Positions 47,420 to 55,793 of a stretch of 64,000 nucleotides of DNA are shown here, piece by piece (the stretch's first letter is position 1; every line of letters begins with the position of its first letter). A program made the position numbers and the translations under genes. The notes beneath the pieces are model-generated. The model searched no databases, was not told the DNA's origin, and saw only the letters and a program-made list of their open reading frames with translations. The DNA is taken from contig CABXFU010000007.1 in the NCBI GenBank assembly GCA_902511575.1, positions 1 to 64,000 of the forward strand, read 5' to 3'. Origin of the DNA: an uncultured SAR86 cluster bacterium (GTDB taxonomy: Bacteria > Pseudomonadota > Gammaproteobacteria > Magnimaribacterales > D2472).

Positions 47420-48328
47420 ATGGCTAGAAGTAAACCTACAATTACATACAAAAAGAAAGATGAAATTGCCATAATTTCTATGAACAGGCCTGAATACAAT
47501 AATGCGCAAAATGGCAAAATGACTTATGACTTAGATAAGGCATTTAAAAGAGCTGTTGATGATGATGGAGTCAAGGTTATTGTTTTGAAGGGAAATGGAA
47601 AGCATTTTTCTGCAGGCCATGATATTGGAACGCCTGGGAGGGATGTTGATGTTGAGTATGATCGAAAGTCTATGTGGTATGACCATACTAACAAGCCTGG
47701 TGGAGAGTTTTGGTATGTTAGGGAGCAAGAAGTTTATCTAAACATGTGCAGACGCTGGAGAGATATGCCAAAACCAACAATTGCTATGGTTCATGGTGCT
47801 TGTGTTGCAGGTGGGTGCATGTTGGCGTGGGTATGCGATCTCATTATTGCTTCTGAGGATGCTTTCTTTGCAGATCCTGTAGTGCGAATGGGGATTCCAG
47901 GAGTGGAGTATTTTGCTCATCCTTATGAATTAAATCCAAGAATTGCAAAAGAATTTTTATTTCTTGGAGAGCGAATGTCTGCATCAAGAGCATATGAAAT
48001 GGGCATGGTTAATAAGGTTGTTCCTGTTGAGAATCTTGAATCAACTGTAATGGAGATGGCAACAAAAATATCTGTAATGCCAAGATTGGGATTAACTCTT
48101 ACTAAGCAAGCAATCAATCATGTTGAGGATCTTCAAGGTAAACGCAATGGTATGGAGGCTGCATTTGCATGGCATCATTTTTCTCATGCTCATAATGATT
48201 TAACCACTGGCAACGTTTTATCAGGCTTTGATGCCAAGAAAATGGCAAAATCGCAGCGCACTAAAACTAAAAAAAGTACTCCAAAAAAAACAGCTAAGAA
48301 GCCTTCTGCAAAAAAGAATAAAAAATAG
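47420..48328 (+). CDS. Enoyl-CoA hydratase/isomerase with a histone-like lysine tail
   Basis: 302 aa from ATG 47420 (GGAG 10 nt upstream). Crotonase fold: MNRPEYNNAQN, GKHFSAGHDIG oxyanion loop, VHGACVAGGCMLAW, and DPVVRMGIPGVEY. It probably acts on a steroid-derived enoyl-CoA (related to mycobacterial EchA-type genes in steroid clusters), but the exact step is unknown. The last about 30 residues (from KKMAKSQRTKTKKS) are almost only Lys, Thr, Ser, Pro and Ala, like histone H1/AlgP tails, which is odd for this enzyme. The same frame continues after a single TAG into the ipdC homologue. Confidence 0.88.
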   Translation: MARSKPTITYKKKDEIAIISMNRPEYNNAQNGKMTYDLDKAFKRAVDDDGVKVIVLKGNGKHFSAGHDIGTPGRDVDVEYDRKSMWYDHTNKPGGEFWYVREQEVYLNMCRRWRDMPKPTIAMVHGACVAGGCMLAWVCDLIIASEDAFFADPVVRMGIPGVEYFAHPYELNPRIAKEFLFLGERMSASRAYEMGMVNKVVPVENLESTVMEMATKISVMPRLGLTLTKQAINHVEDLQGKRNGMEAAFAWHHFSHAHNDLTTGNVLSGFDAKKMAKSQRTKTKKSTPKKTAKKPSAKKNKK

Positions 48329-48337
48329 AAGAGAAAG

Positions 48338-49396
48338 ATTATTAATAAGTTAACAGACATTCTTGGTTGTGATTACCCAATCATTCAAACAGCAATGGGT
48401 TGGGTAGCTATGCCCCAATTAGTTGCTGCAACCTCAAATGCTGGTGCTTTTGGTTTCTTGGCCTTGGCAACAGCTGGGCCTCAGGAAGCAATTGAAATGA
48501 TAGATGAAACAATGAGCCTGACTGACAAGCCCTTTGGCGTAAATTTTCATATGTTTCAACCAGGAGCTGATGAGATTGTTCAAGCGGTTTTGGATAAAAA
48601 AATTAAAGCAGTGAGCTACTCAAGATCTCCAACTCCAGATTATATAAAAGCCTTCAAACAACAAGGGATTATCTGTATACCAACCGTTGGCGCTCTTAAA
48701 CATGCAATTAAAGCAGAGCAGCTAGGTGCTGATGCTCTTGTGATACAAGGTTCAGAAGGCGGTGGTCATACCGGATCGACACCCACAACCTTATTGCTAA
48801 GTTCTGTTCTTGATAGTGTGAATATTCCAGTAGTTGCTGCGGGTGGGTTTCGCGATGGTTCTGGCTTGGCTGCTTCTCTTGCATGGGGTGCTTGCGGGAT
48901 AGCCATGGGAACTCGCTTTATGATGACGCAAGAAAGTCCTGTTCCGAGTAAAACTAAGGAAGCTTATATTTCAGCAGAGGTTGACGAAATTAAAATAACA
49001 AAAAAATTTGATGGGTTATCTCATCGACTAATTTTTAATAAATACATAGAAAAAATAGATCGCTCAAATCCTATCTCATTATTTTTAATGTCAGTTACTT
49101 CTGCATGGAAATATAAGCAAATTACTAAAGCATCTTTTGGTGATCTGTTTAAGTCTTTTTTTGCAATGCTTAAGGGAGATGATTTAACTATTTCACAATC
49201 AATTATGTCCGCTAATAGTCCAGCAATTATTCAAAAGGCAATGGTGGAGGGCTCTCCTAATGAGGGTGCTATGCCATCTGGTCAAGTGGCTGGAATCATA
49301 ACCAATCTTCCCTCATGCAAAGAGCTTATCGATGAGATCATGAGAGGATTTAATATCGCAGCTGCTAATTTTAAAAAGATTGAGGAAAAATCATGA
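48338..49396 (+). CDS. ipdC: IpdC-like flavin-dependent oxidoreductase (NMO family), no standard start codon
   Basis: About 352 aa; nitronate-monooxygenase/2-nitropropane-dioxygenase fold. Homology begins upstream of the first ATG (48395): codons from 48338 encode IINKLTDILGCDYPIIQTAMGWV, the classic N-terminus. No ATG, GTG or TTG lies between the echA stop (TAG 48326-48328) and this block, so I place the start at ATT 48338 or 48341, preceded by GAAGAGAAAG. Other motifs: GVNFHMFQPG, VIQGSEGGGHTG, VAAGGFRDG, GTRFMMTQE. In mycobacteria IpdC acts on ring C/D CoA intermediates before EchA20. Overlaps echA20 by 4 nt. Confidence 0.8.
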   Translation: MINKLTDILGCDYPIIQTAMGWVAMPQLVAATSNAGAFGFLALATAGPQEAIEMIDETMSLTDKPFGVNFHMFQPGADEIVQAVLDKKIKAVSYSRSPTPDYIKAFKQQGIICIPTVGALKHAIKAEQLGADALVIQGSEGGGHTGSTPTTLLLSSVLDSVNIPVVAAGGFRDGSGLAASLAWGACGIAMGTRFMMTQESPVPSKTKEAYISAEVDEIKITKKFDGLSHRLIFNKYIEKIDRSNPISLFLMSVTSAWKYKQITKASFGDLFKSFFAMLKGDDLTISQSIMSANSPAIIQKAMVEGSPNEGAMPSGQVAGIITNLPSCKELIDEIMRGFNIAAANFKKIEEKS

Positions 49397-50154
49397 GTGT
49401 TGAAACTTTCATAAATGACAACGTTGCTGAAATCATTTTAGATTGTCCGCCTGTTAATGCATTAACTTCAACTGAATGGTTAGACTTGGCAATAAATATT
49501 GACAATCTTGCTCATAACAATGATGTCAGAGTTATTTTAATATCAGCCAAGGGTAAAGGTTTTTGTGCTGGAGCAGATATTAAAGAGCTGCAAGAGGATC
49601 CAACAAAAATAACTGCGGTTAATGATGGTTGTTGGAAAACTGCAAGAGCGATTCATGTTTCAAATGTTCCTGTAATCTCAGCATGTCATGGATTCATACT
49701 TGGAGGAGGTATTTTGCTTGCAGGAGCTTCTGACATTGTTTTGACGACTGAAGATTCCTATTTTGGGCTGCCTGAAATTGATAGAGGTGCGCTGGGCGGA
49801 GGAGCTCATTTAAGCAGACTTTTTCCACTTCAGGCTGTCAGAAAAATGATGTTTACTGGAAAACCCATTTCTGCTCAACGAGCATATGAATACGGCTCTA
49901 TTGAATCTTTGCATCCAGATTTAGAGTCAGTCCGTGAAGCAGCGCTTGTTATTGCACATGACATAGCATCAAAGAGCCCCATAGCAATGAATTTAGCTAA
50001 AAAAGCTTTAAATGAAATTGAAAATGGTAATGTTGATGAGCATTATAAGTCAGAGCAAACTTTTACTTTAGAGCTATATAAATCAAGAGACTCCCAAGAA
50101 GCTAGAGATGCATTTGTTGAAAAAAGAGATGCAGATTTCGAAGATGAAGATTAA
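49393..50154 (+). CDS. echA20: EchA20, ring D-opening crotonase
   Basis: 253 aa. Agrees with mycobacterial EchA20 along its length: DCPPVNALTSTEWLDLA, GKGFCAGADIKELQ, HGFILGGGILLAGASD, GLPEIDRGALGGGAHLSRLFP, and the C-terminal EQTFTLEL. EchA20 hydrolytically opens ring D of HIEC-CoA to give COCHEA-CoA, the IpdAB substrate. ATGA overlap with ipdC; overlaps fadE by 11 nt. Confidence 0.9.
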   Translation: MSVETFINDNVAEIILDCPPVNALTSTEWLDLAINIDNLAHNNDVRVILISAKGKGFCAGADIKELQEDPTKITAVNDGCWKTARAIHVSNVPVISACHGFILGGGILLAGASDIVLTTEDSYFGLPEIDRGALGGGAHLSRLFPLQAVRKMMFTGKPISAQRAYEYGSIESLHPDLESVREAALVIAHDIASKSPIAMNLAKKALNEIENGNVDEHYKSEQTFTLELYKSRDSQEARDAFVEKRDADFEDED

Positions 50155-51295
50155 TTTTACAAATGAGCAACATGCTTTCCGAGATGAGGTGCGAACTTGG
50201 TTGGCGAGTAATGTTCCGCAACGACCTCTTCTATCATTGGACACCAAAGAGGGCTTTGAGCAACATAGACAATGGGAGAGAACCCTGAATAAAGGGAATT
50301 GGTCAATGGTTACTTGGCCAAAAGAATATGGAGGTAGGGGTTTAGACTTAATTCAATGGTTGATATTTGAAGAGGAGTATTATCGAGCCGAAGCCCCAAC
50401 AAGAGTTAATCAAAACGGAGTTTTTTTGCTTGGCCCAACTTTAATGGAATTTGGAACCCACGAGCAGAAATCTAAATTTTTAAATGCTATGGCCACTGGA
50501 GATCATATTTGGGCTCAGGGTTGGTCAGAGCCGGGTGCTGGAAGTGATATGGCAGCTATCAGAACAACAGCGGTTTTAGAGGGCGACCATTATAAAATAA
50601 ATGGGCAAAAAACTTGGTCATCAAGAGCATCATATGCCGATTGGACTTTTGGTTTATTTAGAACCGATTTGAACTCTGAAAGACATAGAGGCTTGTCATT
50701 TATTTTAGTTCCATTGAATCTTCCCGGAATTACTGTAAGACCCATACCTCAGCTGGATGGTGAGCCAGGATTTGCTGAAATATATTTTGATGACGTTGAA
50801 GTGCCCATAGAAAACCTTCTTGGAGGTGATGGTGAAGGTTGGAAAATTGCTATGGCAACTGCAGGATTTGAGAGAGGCCTGATGCTAAGAAGCCCTGCTC
50901 GTTTTCAACAAACAGCTGCAAAATTGCTAAAGCTTTATCTTGCTAAACAAGATCAATGTTCTCCAATGATCCAAGCGAAGGTTGTTGAGGCATGGGCCCA
51001 ATCAGAGTCTTATACTTTAAGTATTTACCATACTGCATCAAAAATGCTTGCTGGAGGCTCTATTGGCTCAGAATCAAGTTTAGGTAAGATTTTTTGGTCT
51101 GAGCTCGATCATATGATGCATCAAACAGCTTTGAAAATCTTGGGAGCTAGCGCCGAGCTATCTCAAGAATCTCGAGATGATGCAGCAAAATGGATTAAAG
51201 GCTTCATGTTTTCTTATGCAGGGCCAATTTATGCTGGTACAAATGAGATTCAAAAGAATATTATTGCCGAGAGGTTATTAGGACTTCCTAGATAG
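50144..51295 (+). CDS. Acyl-CoA dehydrogenase, large subunit of an alpha2beta2 type pair
   Basis: 383 aa from ATG 50144 (MKINFTNEQHAF; longer upstream starts lie inside echA20). FAD/substrate motifs AQGWSEPGAGSDMAAIRTTA and YAGTNEIQKNIIAERLLG. Next to a shorter, diverged acyl-CoA dehydrogenase, as in the heterotetrameric FadE pairs (FadE26/27, FadE28/29, FadE31/32-33) of steroid degraders. The ring C/D gene context favours a FadE31/32/33-type role in oxidising methyl-branched dicarboxyl CoA products; side-chain oxidation is the alternative. Confidence 0.88.
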   Translation: MKINFTNEQHAFRDEVRTWLASNVPQRPLLSLDTKEGFEQHRQWERTLNKGNWSMVTWPKEYGGRGLDLIQWLIFEEEYYRAEAPTRVNQNGVFLLGPTLMEFGTHEQKSKFLNAMATGDHIWAQGWSEPGAGSDMAAIRTTAVLEGDHYKINGQKTWSSRASYADWTFGLFRTDLNSERHRGLSFILVPLNLPGITVRPIPQLDGEPGFAEIYFDDVEVPIENLLGGDGEGWKIAMATAGFERGLMLRSPARFQQTAAKLLKLYLAKQDQCSPMIQAKVVEAWAQSESYTLSIYHTASKMLAGGSIGSESSLGKIFWSELDHMMHQTALKILGASAELSQESRDDAAKWIKGFMFSYAGPIYAGTNEIQKNIIAERLLGLPR

Positions 51296-51298
51296 AAG

Positions 51299-52336
51299 AT
51301 GAATTTTATTTTTACAGAAGATCAAATTCAATTTAAGGATGCTATTAAGTCGTTTTTAACAGATGAATGCACTCCCAAATCTATTAGAGAGGGATGGGAA
51401 GCAAAGCAATCTTTCAATTCAGATAGATGGCAGAGTTTACTTGAGTTAGGTGTGTTGAATTCAAATCTGCCTGAAGATAAGGGAGGCTTGGGTATGGATC
51501 AAGTGACTTTAGCATTGATGGTTGAAGAGATGGGTTATGCTGGTTTACCAGAACCAGTTGCTGAGCAAACCTTTCTAATCAATGATTTGATGCCCTTGCT
51601 TCCAAGCAGTATTAGTCAGGCTATTGAAGAAAATTATGATGCTGGCGCTAAATATATTTCAATTGCTCATCCGTTGGCTCCCAACCCATTATTTATAAAT
51701 AACTCAGCAGGACTTATTTTATTTGATAGCTCAGAATGTAAGTTCATCGCAAAAGATGATATGGATTTTGAGATTATTTCTTCCAATGATCCATCTCGAG
51801 AGATATTCAAGATCAATTCAATGAAGTCAACAATCTCTTCACCTGAGAATTTTGAGGAATTAAATTCTGCAGTTTCTGCAAGAGGAGCATTGATGACAGC
51901 AGCTTTATTGATTGGGTTAGCGCAAAAGATGCTAGATTTAAGCTCAGTTTATGTTGGAGATAGAACTCAATTTGGGAAGCCGATTGGATCATTTCAAGCC
52001 GTTAAACATATGTTGGCTGATGTTGCTGTTAGGATTGAGTTTGCAAAGCCTGCTGTTTATAGGGCAGCTTATTCTTTATCTGAAAATAATCCTAAATCAG
52101 CTTTGCATTGTGCACATGCAAAGTTCATGTGCGCTCAAGCTGCAGAATTAGCATGTAAAAATAGCCTTCAAGCTCACGGAGCGATGGGCTATACATGGGA
52201 GATGGATCTGCATATATATATGAGAAAGGCCTGGTCGATGATGGCTTGCTGGGGTAATGAAGACAAGCAACAGGATATAATTTTTAAGACACTTACTTCA
52301 TCAAGCGAAGAGCTTGGTGTTTTATATACTTTTTAA
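51299..52336 (+). CDS. Acyl-CoA dehydrogenase, small subunit of the pair
   Basis: 345 aa, shorter and more diverged. N-terminal helix bundle with LPEDKGGLGMDQVTLALMVEEMG, central region lacking a clear FAD-loop GSD motif, C-terminal helices DRTQFGKPIGSFQAVKHMLADV and QAHGAMGYTWE. Lack of the usual Thr/Ser-rich flavin segment and of the GTNEIQ end is typical of the beta partner in alpha2beta2 enzymes, where the FAD site is shared with the alpha subunit. Starts 3 nt after the large subunit. Confidence 0.86.
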   Translation: MNFIFTEDQIQFKDAIKSFLTDECTPKSIREGWEAKQSFNSDRWQSLLELGVLNSNLPEDKGGLGMDQVTLALMVEEMGYAGLPEPVAEQTFLINDLMPLLPSSISQAIEENYDAGAKYISIAHPLAPNPLFINNSAGLILFDSSECKFIAKDDMDFEIISSNDPSREIFKINSMKSTISSPENFEELNSAVSARGALMTAALLIGLAQKMLDLSSVYVGDRTQFGKPIGSFQAVKHMLADVAVRIEFAKPAVYRAAYSLSENNPKSALHCAHAKFMCAQAAELACKNSLQAHGAMGYTWEMDLHIYMRKAWSMMACWGNEDKQQDIIFKTLTSSSEELGVLYTF

Positions 52337-52349
52337 GGAGATATTTAAT

Positions 52350-53504
52350 ATGCAAGATGCATTTATAGTTAGCGCGCTAAGAACTCCTGTAGGTAAGAAA
52401 AAAGGTACTCTATCTAATATGCACCCGGCAGACTTAGGAGCCGTTGTTTTATCTGCTACCTTTGATCAGATTGATCTAGATCCTGCATTAGTAGAGGATG
52501 TAATTTTTGGTTGTGTAGACACAGTCGGACCTCAAGCTGGTGATATTGCACGGACTTGTTGGCTGGCTGCAGGTTTACCAGAGCATGTTCCAGGCACAAC
52601 CGTTGATCGCCAATGCGGCTCGTCACAACAAGCGGTTCATTTTGCTGCTCAAGCTATTATGTCAGGTACTTCTGATGTAGTTATTGCAGGAGGTGTTCAA
52701 AATATGAACCTGATTCCTATATCTTATGCAATGATTGCTGGACAAGCATTAGGTTTTGCAGATCCATTCTCTGGTTCTAAAGGCTGGCTTAATCGATATG
52801 GCAATAAGGAAGTCAGTCAGTTTAATTCTGCCCAAATGATTGCAGAAAAATGGGATATTTCTAGATCAGAGATGGAAAGTTTCGCCTACCAAAGTCATCA
52901 AAAAGCTATGAATGCGATTAACAAAGGTTTGTTTAAAGATGAAATTGTATCAGTGGGAGAGTTTAGTATTGATGAGACTCCACGGGCAGAAACTTCATTG
53001 GAAAAAATGGCTTCTTTGAATCCTCTGATTGAAGGGCATGATATTACAGCAGCAATTTCCTCACAAAATGCTGATGCATCTGCAGCTCTTTTAATAGTTT
53101 CAGAAAAAATTCTTAAGGAGCATAACTTAACTCCTTTAGCTCGCATAGCTCACATTAGCGTAAGAGCAGATGATCCAATTTGGATGCTTACCGCGCCCAT
53201 GCCTGCAACTGAGTATGCAGTTAAAAAATCAGGTATCAAATTAGATGATATTGGCCTAGTTGAGATAAATGAAGCATTTGCATCCGTTGCAATGGCTTGG
53301 CAGAAAGAAATGGAATATCCAATAAATCAAATAAATGTAAACGGAGGGGCAATAGCTCTTGGGCATCCTCTTGGAGCAACTGGTGCAAGATTGATGACCA
53401 CCATGATTCATAATATGAAAAGAGATAACATCAAATACGGTTTGCAAACCATGTGTGAGGGCGGAGGTCAGGCAAATGTTACTATTTTAGAGAATTGCTC
53501 ATGA
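52350..53504 (+). CDS. fadA6: Thiolase, FadA6-like
   Basis: 384 aa from ATG 52350 (GGAG 8 nt before it). Catalytic Cys C89 in VDRQCGSSQQ, His in GGAIALGHPLGATGAR, second Cys in CEGGGQANVT. In the ipd pathway FadA6 thiolyses 6-methyl-3,7-dioxodecanedioyl-CoA to MOODA-CoA plus acetyl-CoA. Thiolases are alike; the name rests on the ipdABCF-echA20 context. ATGA overlap with ipdF. Confidence 0.86.
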   Translation: MQDAFIVSALRTPVGKKKGTLSNMHPADLGAVVLSATFDQIDLDPALVEDVIFGCVDTVGPQAGDIARTCWLAAGLPEHVPGTTVDRQCGSSQQAVHFAAQAIMSGTSDVVIAGGVQNMNLIPISYAMIAGQALGFADPFSGSKGWLNRYGNKEVSQFNSAQMIAEKWDISRSEMESFAYQSHQKAMNAINKGLFKDEIVSVGEFSIDETPRAETSLEKMASLNPLIEGHDITAAISSQNADASAALLIVSEKILKEHNLTPLARIAHISVRADDPIWMLTAPMPATEYAVKKSGIKLDDIGLVEINEAFASVAMAWQKEMEYPINQINVNGGAIALGHPLGATGARLMTTMIHNMKRDNIKYGLQTMCEGGGQANVTILENCS

Positions 53505-54283
53505 ACAATCTAATGAATCCAAAATACCCTGAGGGAAGAAACCTTTTTCAAGATAAGAATATCTTAATAACTGCTGCTGCAGGGTCTGGAATTGGTTTTT
53601 CAACTGCGAAGCGATTTCTTGAGGAAGGGGCAAATATCTTTATTTCTGATGTTCATCAAGGCAGGTTAGATGAAGCAATAGATGGTTTGCGCAAATTGGA
53701 TATGGGTGAAGTAAATGGATGTCTTTGCAATGTTACTAAAGATGAAGAAATAGATACAATGTTTAAAAAAGCTATTTCTTGCTACTCAAATTTAAATGGT
53801 GTGATTAATAATGCAGGACTTGGTGGAGAGTCTGCATTAGAAGATATGACCAATGATGCTTGGGATCTAGTAATGGACGTAACACTCAATGGCGCTATGA
53901 AAATCATGAGAGCCGCAATTCCAGTTCTTAAAGACACCCAGGGAGTCATTGTTAACAATGCATCAGTGCTCGGCTGGAGAGCACAAGCAGGTCAATCTCA
54001 TTATGCTGCTGCAAAGGCTGGAGTCATGGCTTTAACAAGATGTGTTGCATTGGAGACTGTAGATTATGGAATCAGAATTAATGCAGTAGCCCCAAGCCTT
54101 GCAATGAATCCCCACTTATCCAAAACTAGTTCAGATGAATTAATAGCTGAATTAGAATCCAAAGAAGCCTTTGGAAGAGGGGCTGAGCCCTGGGAGATAG
54201 CAAACATTATTTTATTCCTTGCCTCAGACCTTTCTTCATACATGACAGGTGAGGTTATCTCCGCGTCATCTCAAAGATCATAG
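53501..54283 (+). CDS. ipdF: IpdF, 5-hydroxy-HIC-CoA dehydrogenase type SDR
   Basis: 260 aa from ATG 53501. The middle and C-terminus are close to mycobacterial IpdF: ITAAAGSGIGFSTAKR, NNAGLGGESALEDM, NNASVLGWRAQAGQSHYAAA, KAGVMALTRC, INAVAPSLA, EAFGRGAEPWEIA and SSYMTGEVIS. It oxidises the ring hydroxyl of the HIP-CoA intermediate (5-OH-HIC-CoA) to the ketone. This shared long signature is one of the strongest identifiers of the ring C/D pathway here. Confidence 0.92.
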   Translation: MNNLMNPKYPEGRNLFQDKNILITAAAGSGIGFSTAKRFLEEGANIFISDVHQGRLDEAIDGLRKLDMGEVNGCLCNVTKDEEIDTMFKKAISCYSNLNGVINNAGLGGESALEDMTNDAWDLVMDVTLNGAMKIMRAAIPVLKDTQGVIVNNASVLGWRAQAGQSHYAAAKAGVMALTRCVALETVDYGIRINAVAPSLAMNPHLSKTSSDELIAELESKEAFGRGAEPWEIANIILFLASDLSSYMTGEVISASSQRS

Positions 54284-54976
54284 ATGGAAAAACTTGCCTA
54301 TCAACTTTGGAAAAAAGATGATGATAGTCTAGAAACTTTTAAAGAAACGCTTCTTAACAATCTAAGTCAAGATATTGGTCAGTTAGCTTCAGAATTACAG
54401 ATTAATATTGCTGATGCTGATGTTGCGCCAGCAAATAATTTGGCGCAATCAAACTATCCTCCTGCACCAAATGCAGTGATATTCATCAAAGTAAAAAGTT
54501 ACTTTTCAGCAGGCACACTTGAAAGTTACTTAGAAAAAATTACAACCAAAATTTATGGCTTTGTGGTGAGCGAATCAGTTATTTTAGACAACTCAGAAAA
54601 AAGCCCTTTAGGCATAAGATCAGAAGGCTTCTCCCAAGTTGTATTTTTAGAAAAACCAGCAACAATGTCTACTTTTGACTGGTTCGATCATTGGACCAAC
54701 TACCACACAGAAATTGCAATTCAAACTCAATCTAATTTTATTTATGTGCAAAATACTGTTGTTAGACCGCTGCAGAAAGCATCTCCTTCCTTTATTGCGA
54801 TTATCGAGGAGTGCTTTCCATTAGAGGCTATGACAGATCCAGAAGTTTTTTACAACGCTAAAAATAATCCAGAGCAATTTGCAAAACATGCTCAGATCAT
54901 GATGGATAGTTGTGAGAAATTTATAGATTTTAAAAAGATTGAGGTAATTCCTACAAGTCGGTATAGAATAATTTAA
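54284..54976 (+). CDS. EthD-domain protein, unknown role in the steroid operon
   Basis: 230 aa. The C-terminal half has the EthD-like dimeric alpha/beta-barrel pattern (MSTFDWFDHWTNYHTEIAI, then YVQNTVVRPL), and the N-terminal half (KLAYQLWKKDDDSLETFKE ... VIFIKVKSYFSA) looks like a second, diverged copy. Starts directly after the ipdF stop. EthD proteins occur in bacterial oxygenase and steroid clusters without known activity; an accessory for the P450 or oxygenase is possible. Confidence 0.72.
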   Translation: MEKLAYQLWKKDDDSLETFKETLLNNLSQDIGQLASELQINIADADVAPANNLAQSNYPPAPNAVIFIKVKSYFSAGTLESYLEKITTKIYGFVVSESVILDNSEKSPLGIRSEGFSQVVFLEKPATMSTFDWFDHWTNYHTEIAIQTQSNFIYVQNTVVRPLQKASPSFIAIIEECFPLEAMTDPEVFYNAKNNPEQFAKHAQIMMDSCEKFIDFKKIEVIPTSRYRII

Positions 54977-55008
54977 GGTTATAGAGAATTTAAGAGAGAG
55001 GGAAGAAT

Positions 55009-55782
55009 ATGAATGATTTAAAAGTTGCATTGGTTACCGGGGCTGCAAGTGGCATGGGTAGAATTTCTTCTAAAAGGTTGGCCTCTGATGGTGTGCATGT
55101 TGCAGCTGTGGATGTAAATGAAGAAGGATTGAATGAGCTCAAGCAGGAATCAAATAATATCTCTATTTTTCCATGCGATTTATCTGATTCAAATGCAGTC
55201 AAGACTATGGTTCAAAAGGTTCAATCAGAAGTGGGCTCAATTGATAGAGTTACCCAAGCAGGTGCTGTAATGCCAATGGCCAGAATTCAAGACTTAGACT
55301 CAACATCTATAAATAATTTAATGAGAATTAATTATGAGGGTACTGTTAACATTGTTAGCAACGTTTTGCCATCAATGCTTGAAAAAAATACTGGGCAAAT
55401 AATACTTTTTGGTTCAATTGCAGGAATGTGCCCTCTTGAAAACATGTCAGCTTATTGCGCTTCCAAAGCAGCCGTAAATATTTTTGGTGAAATCTTGGCT
55501 AAAGAGGTAAAAGATACAAATATTAGAGTTATGGTAGTTTGTCCAGCTCAAACTGATACCCCTTTGATGAGATTTGTTGATGAGACTGATGCGCCTGATG
55601 CAATTAATACTGCGGTGAAAAAAGGCATGCTTTGCGATCCTGAGGAAGTGGTTGATCAAATCGAAAAAGACTTACTGACTGATAAAATTATTTGTTATCC
55701 ATCTAAAGAAGCTGTATACGCTACAAGGATAAGAAGATTTTTTCCTAATTATTGGTGGAAATTAGTTGCAAAAAACTCATAA
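55009..55782 (+). CDS. Short-chain dehydrogenase, possible hydroxysteroid dehydrogenase
   Basis: 257 aa. TGAASGMG (10-17), AVDVNEEG (NAD-type Asp), the NNAG motif is changed to TQAG, catalytic Ser in ILFGSIAG, YCASK. The C-terminus ends FFPNYWWKLVAKNS, hydrophobic and basic. In this operon a 3-, 7-, 12- or 17-hydroxysteroid dehydrogenase role is reasonable but the sequence does not decide. GGAAG before ATG 55009. Confidence 0.82.
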   Translation: MNDLKVALVTGAASGMGRISSKRLASDGVHVAAVDVNEEGLNELKQESNNISIFPCDLSDSNAVKTMVQKVQSEVGSIDRVTQAGAVMPMARIQDLDSTSINNLMRINYEGTVNIVSNVLPSMLEKNTGQIILFGSIAGMCPLENMSAYCASKAAVNIFGEILAKEVKDTNIRVMVVCPAQTDTPLMRFVDETDAPDAINTAVKKGMLCDPEEVVDQIEKDLLTDKIICYPSKEAVYATRIRRFFPNYWWKLVAKNS

Positions 55783-55793
55783 TAAATAAGACC

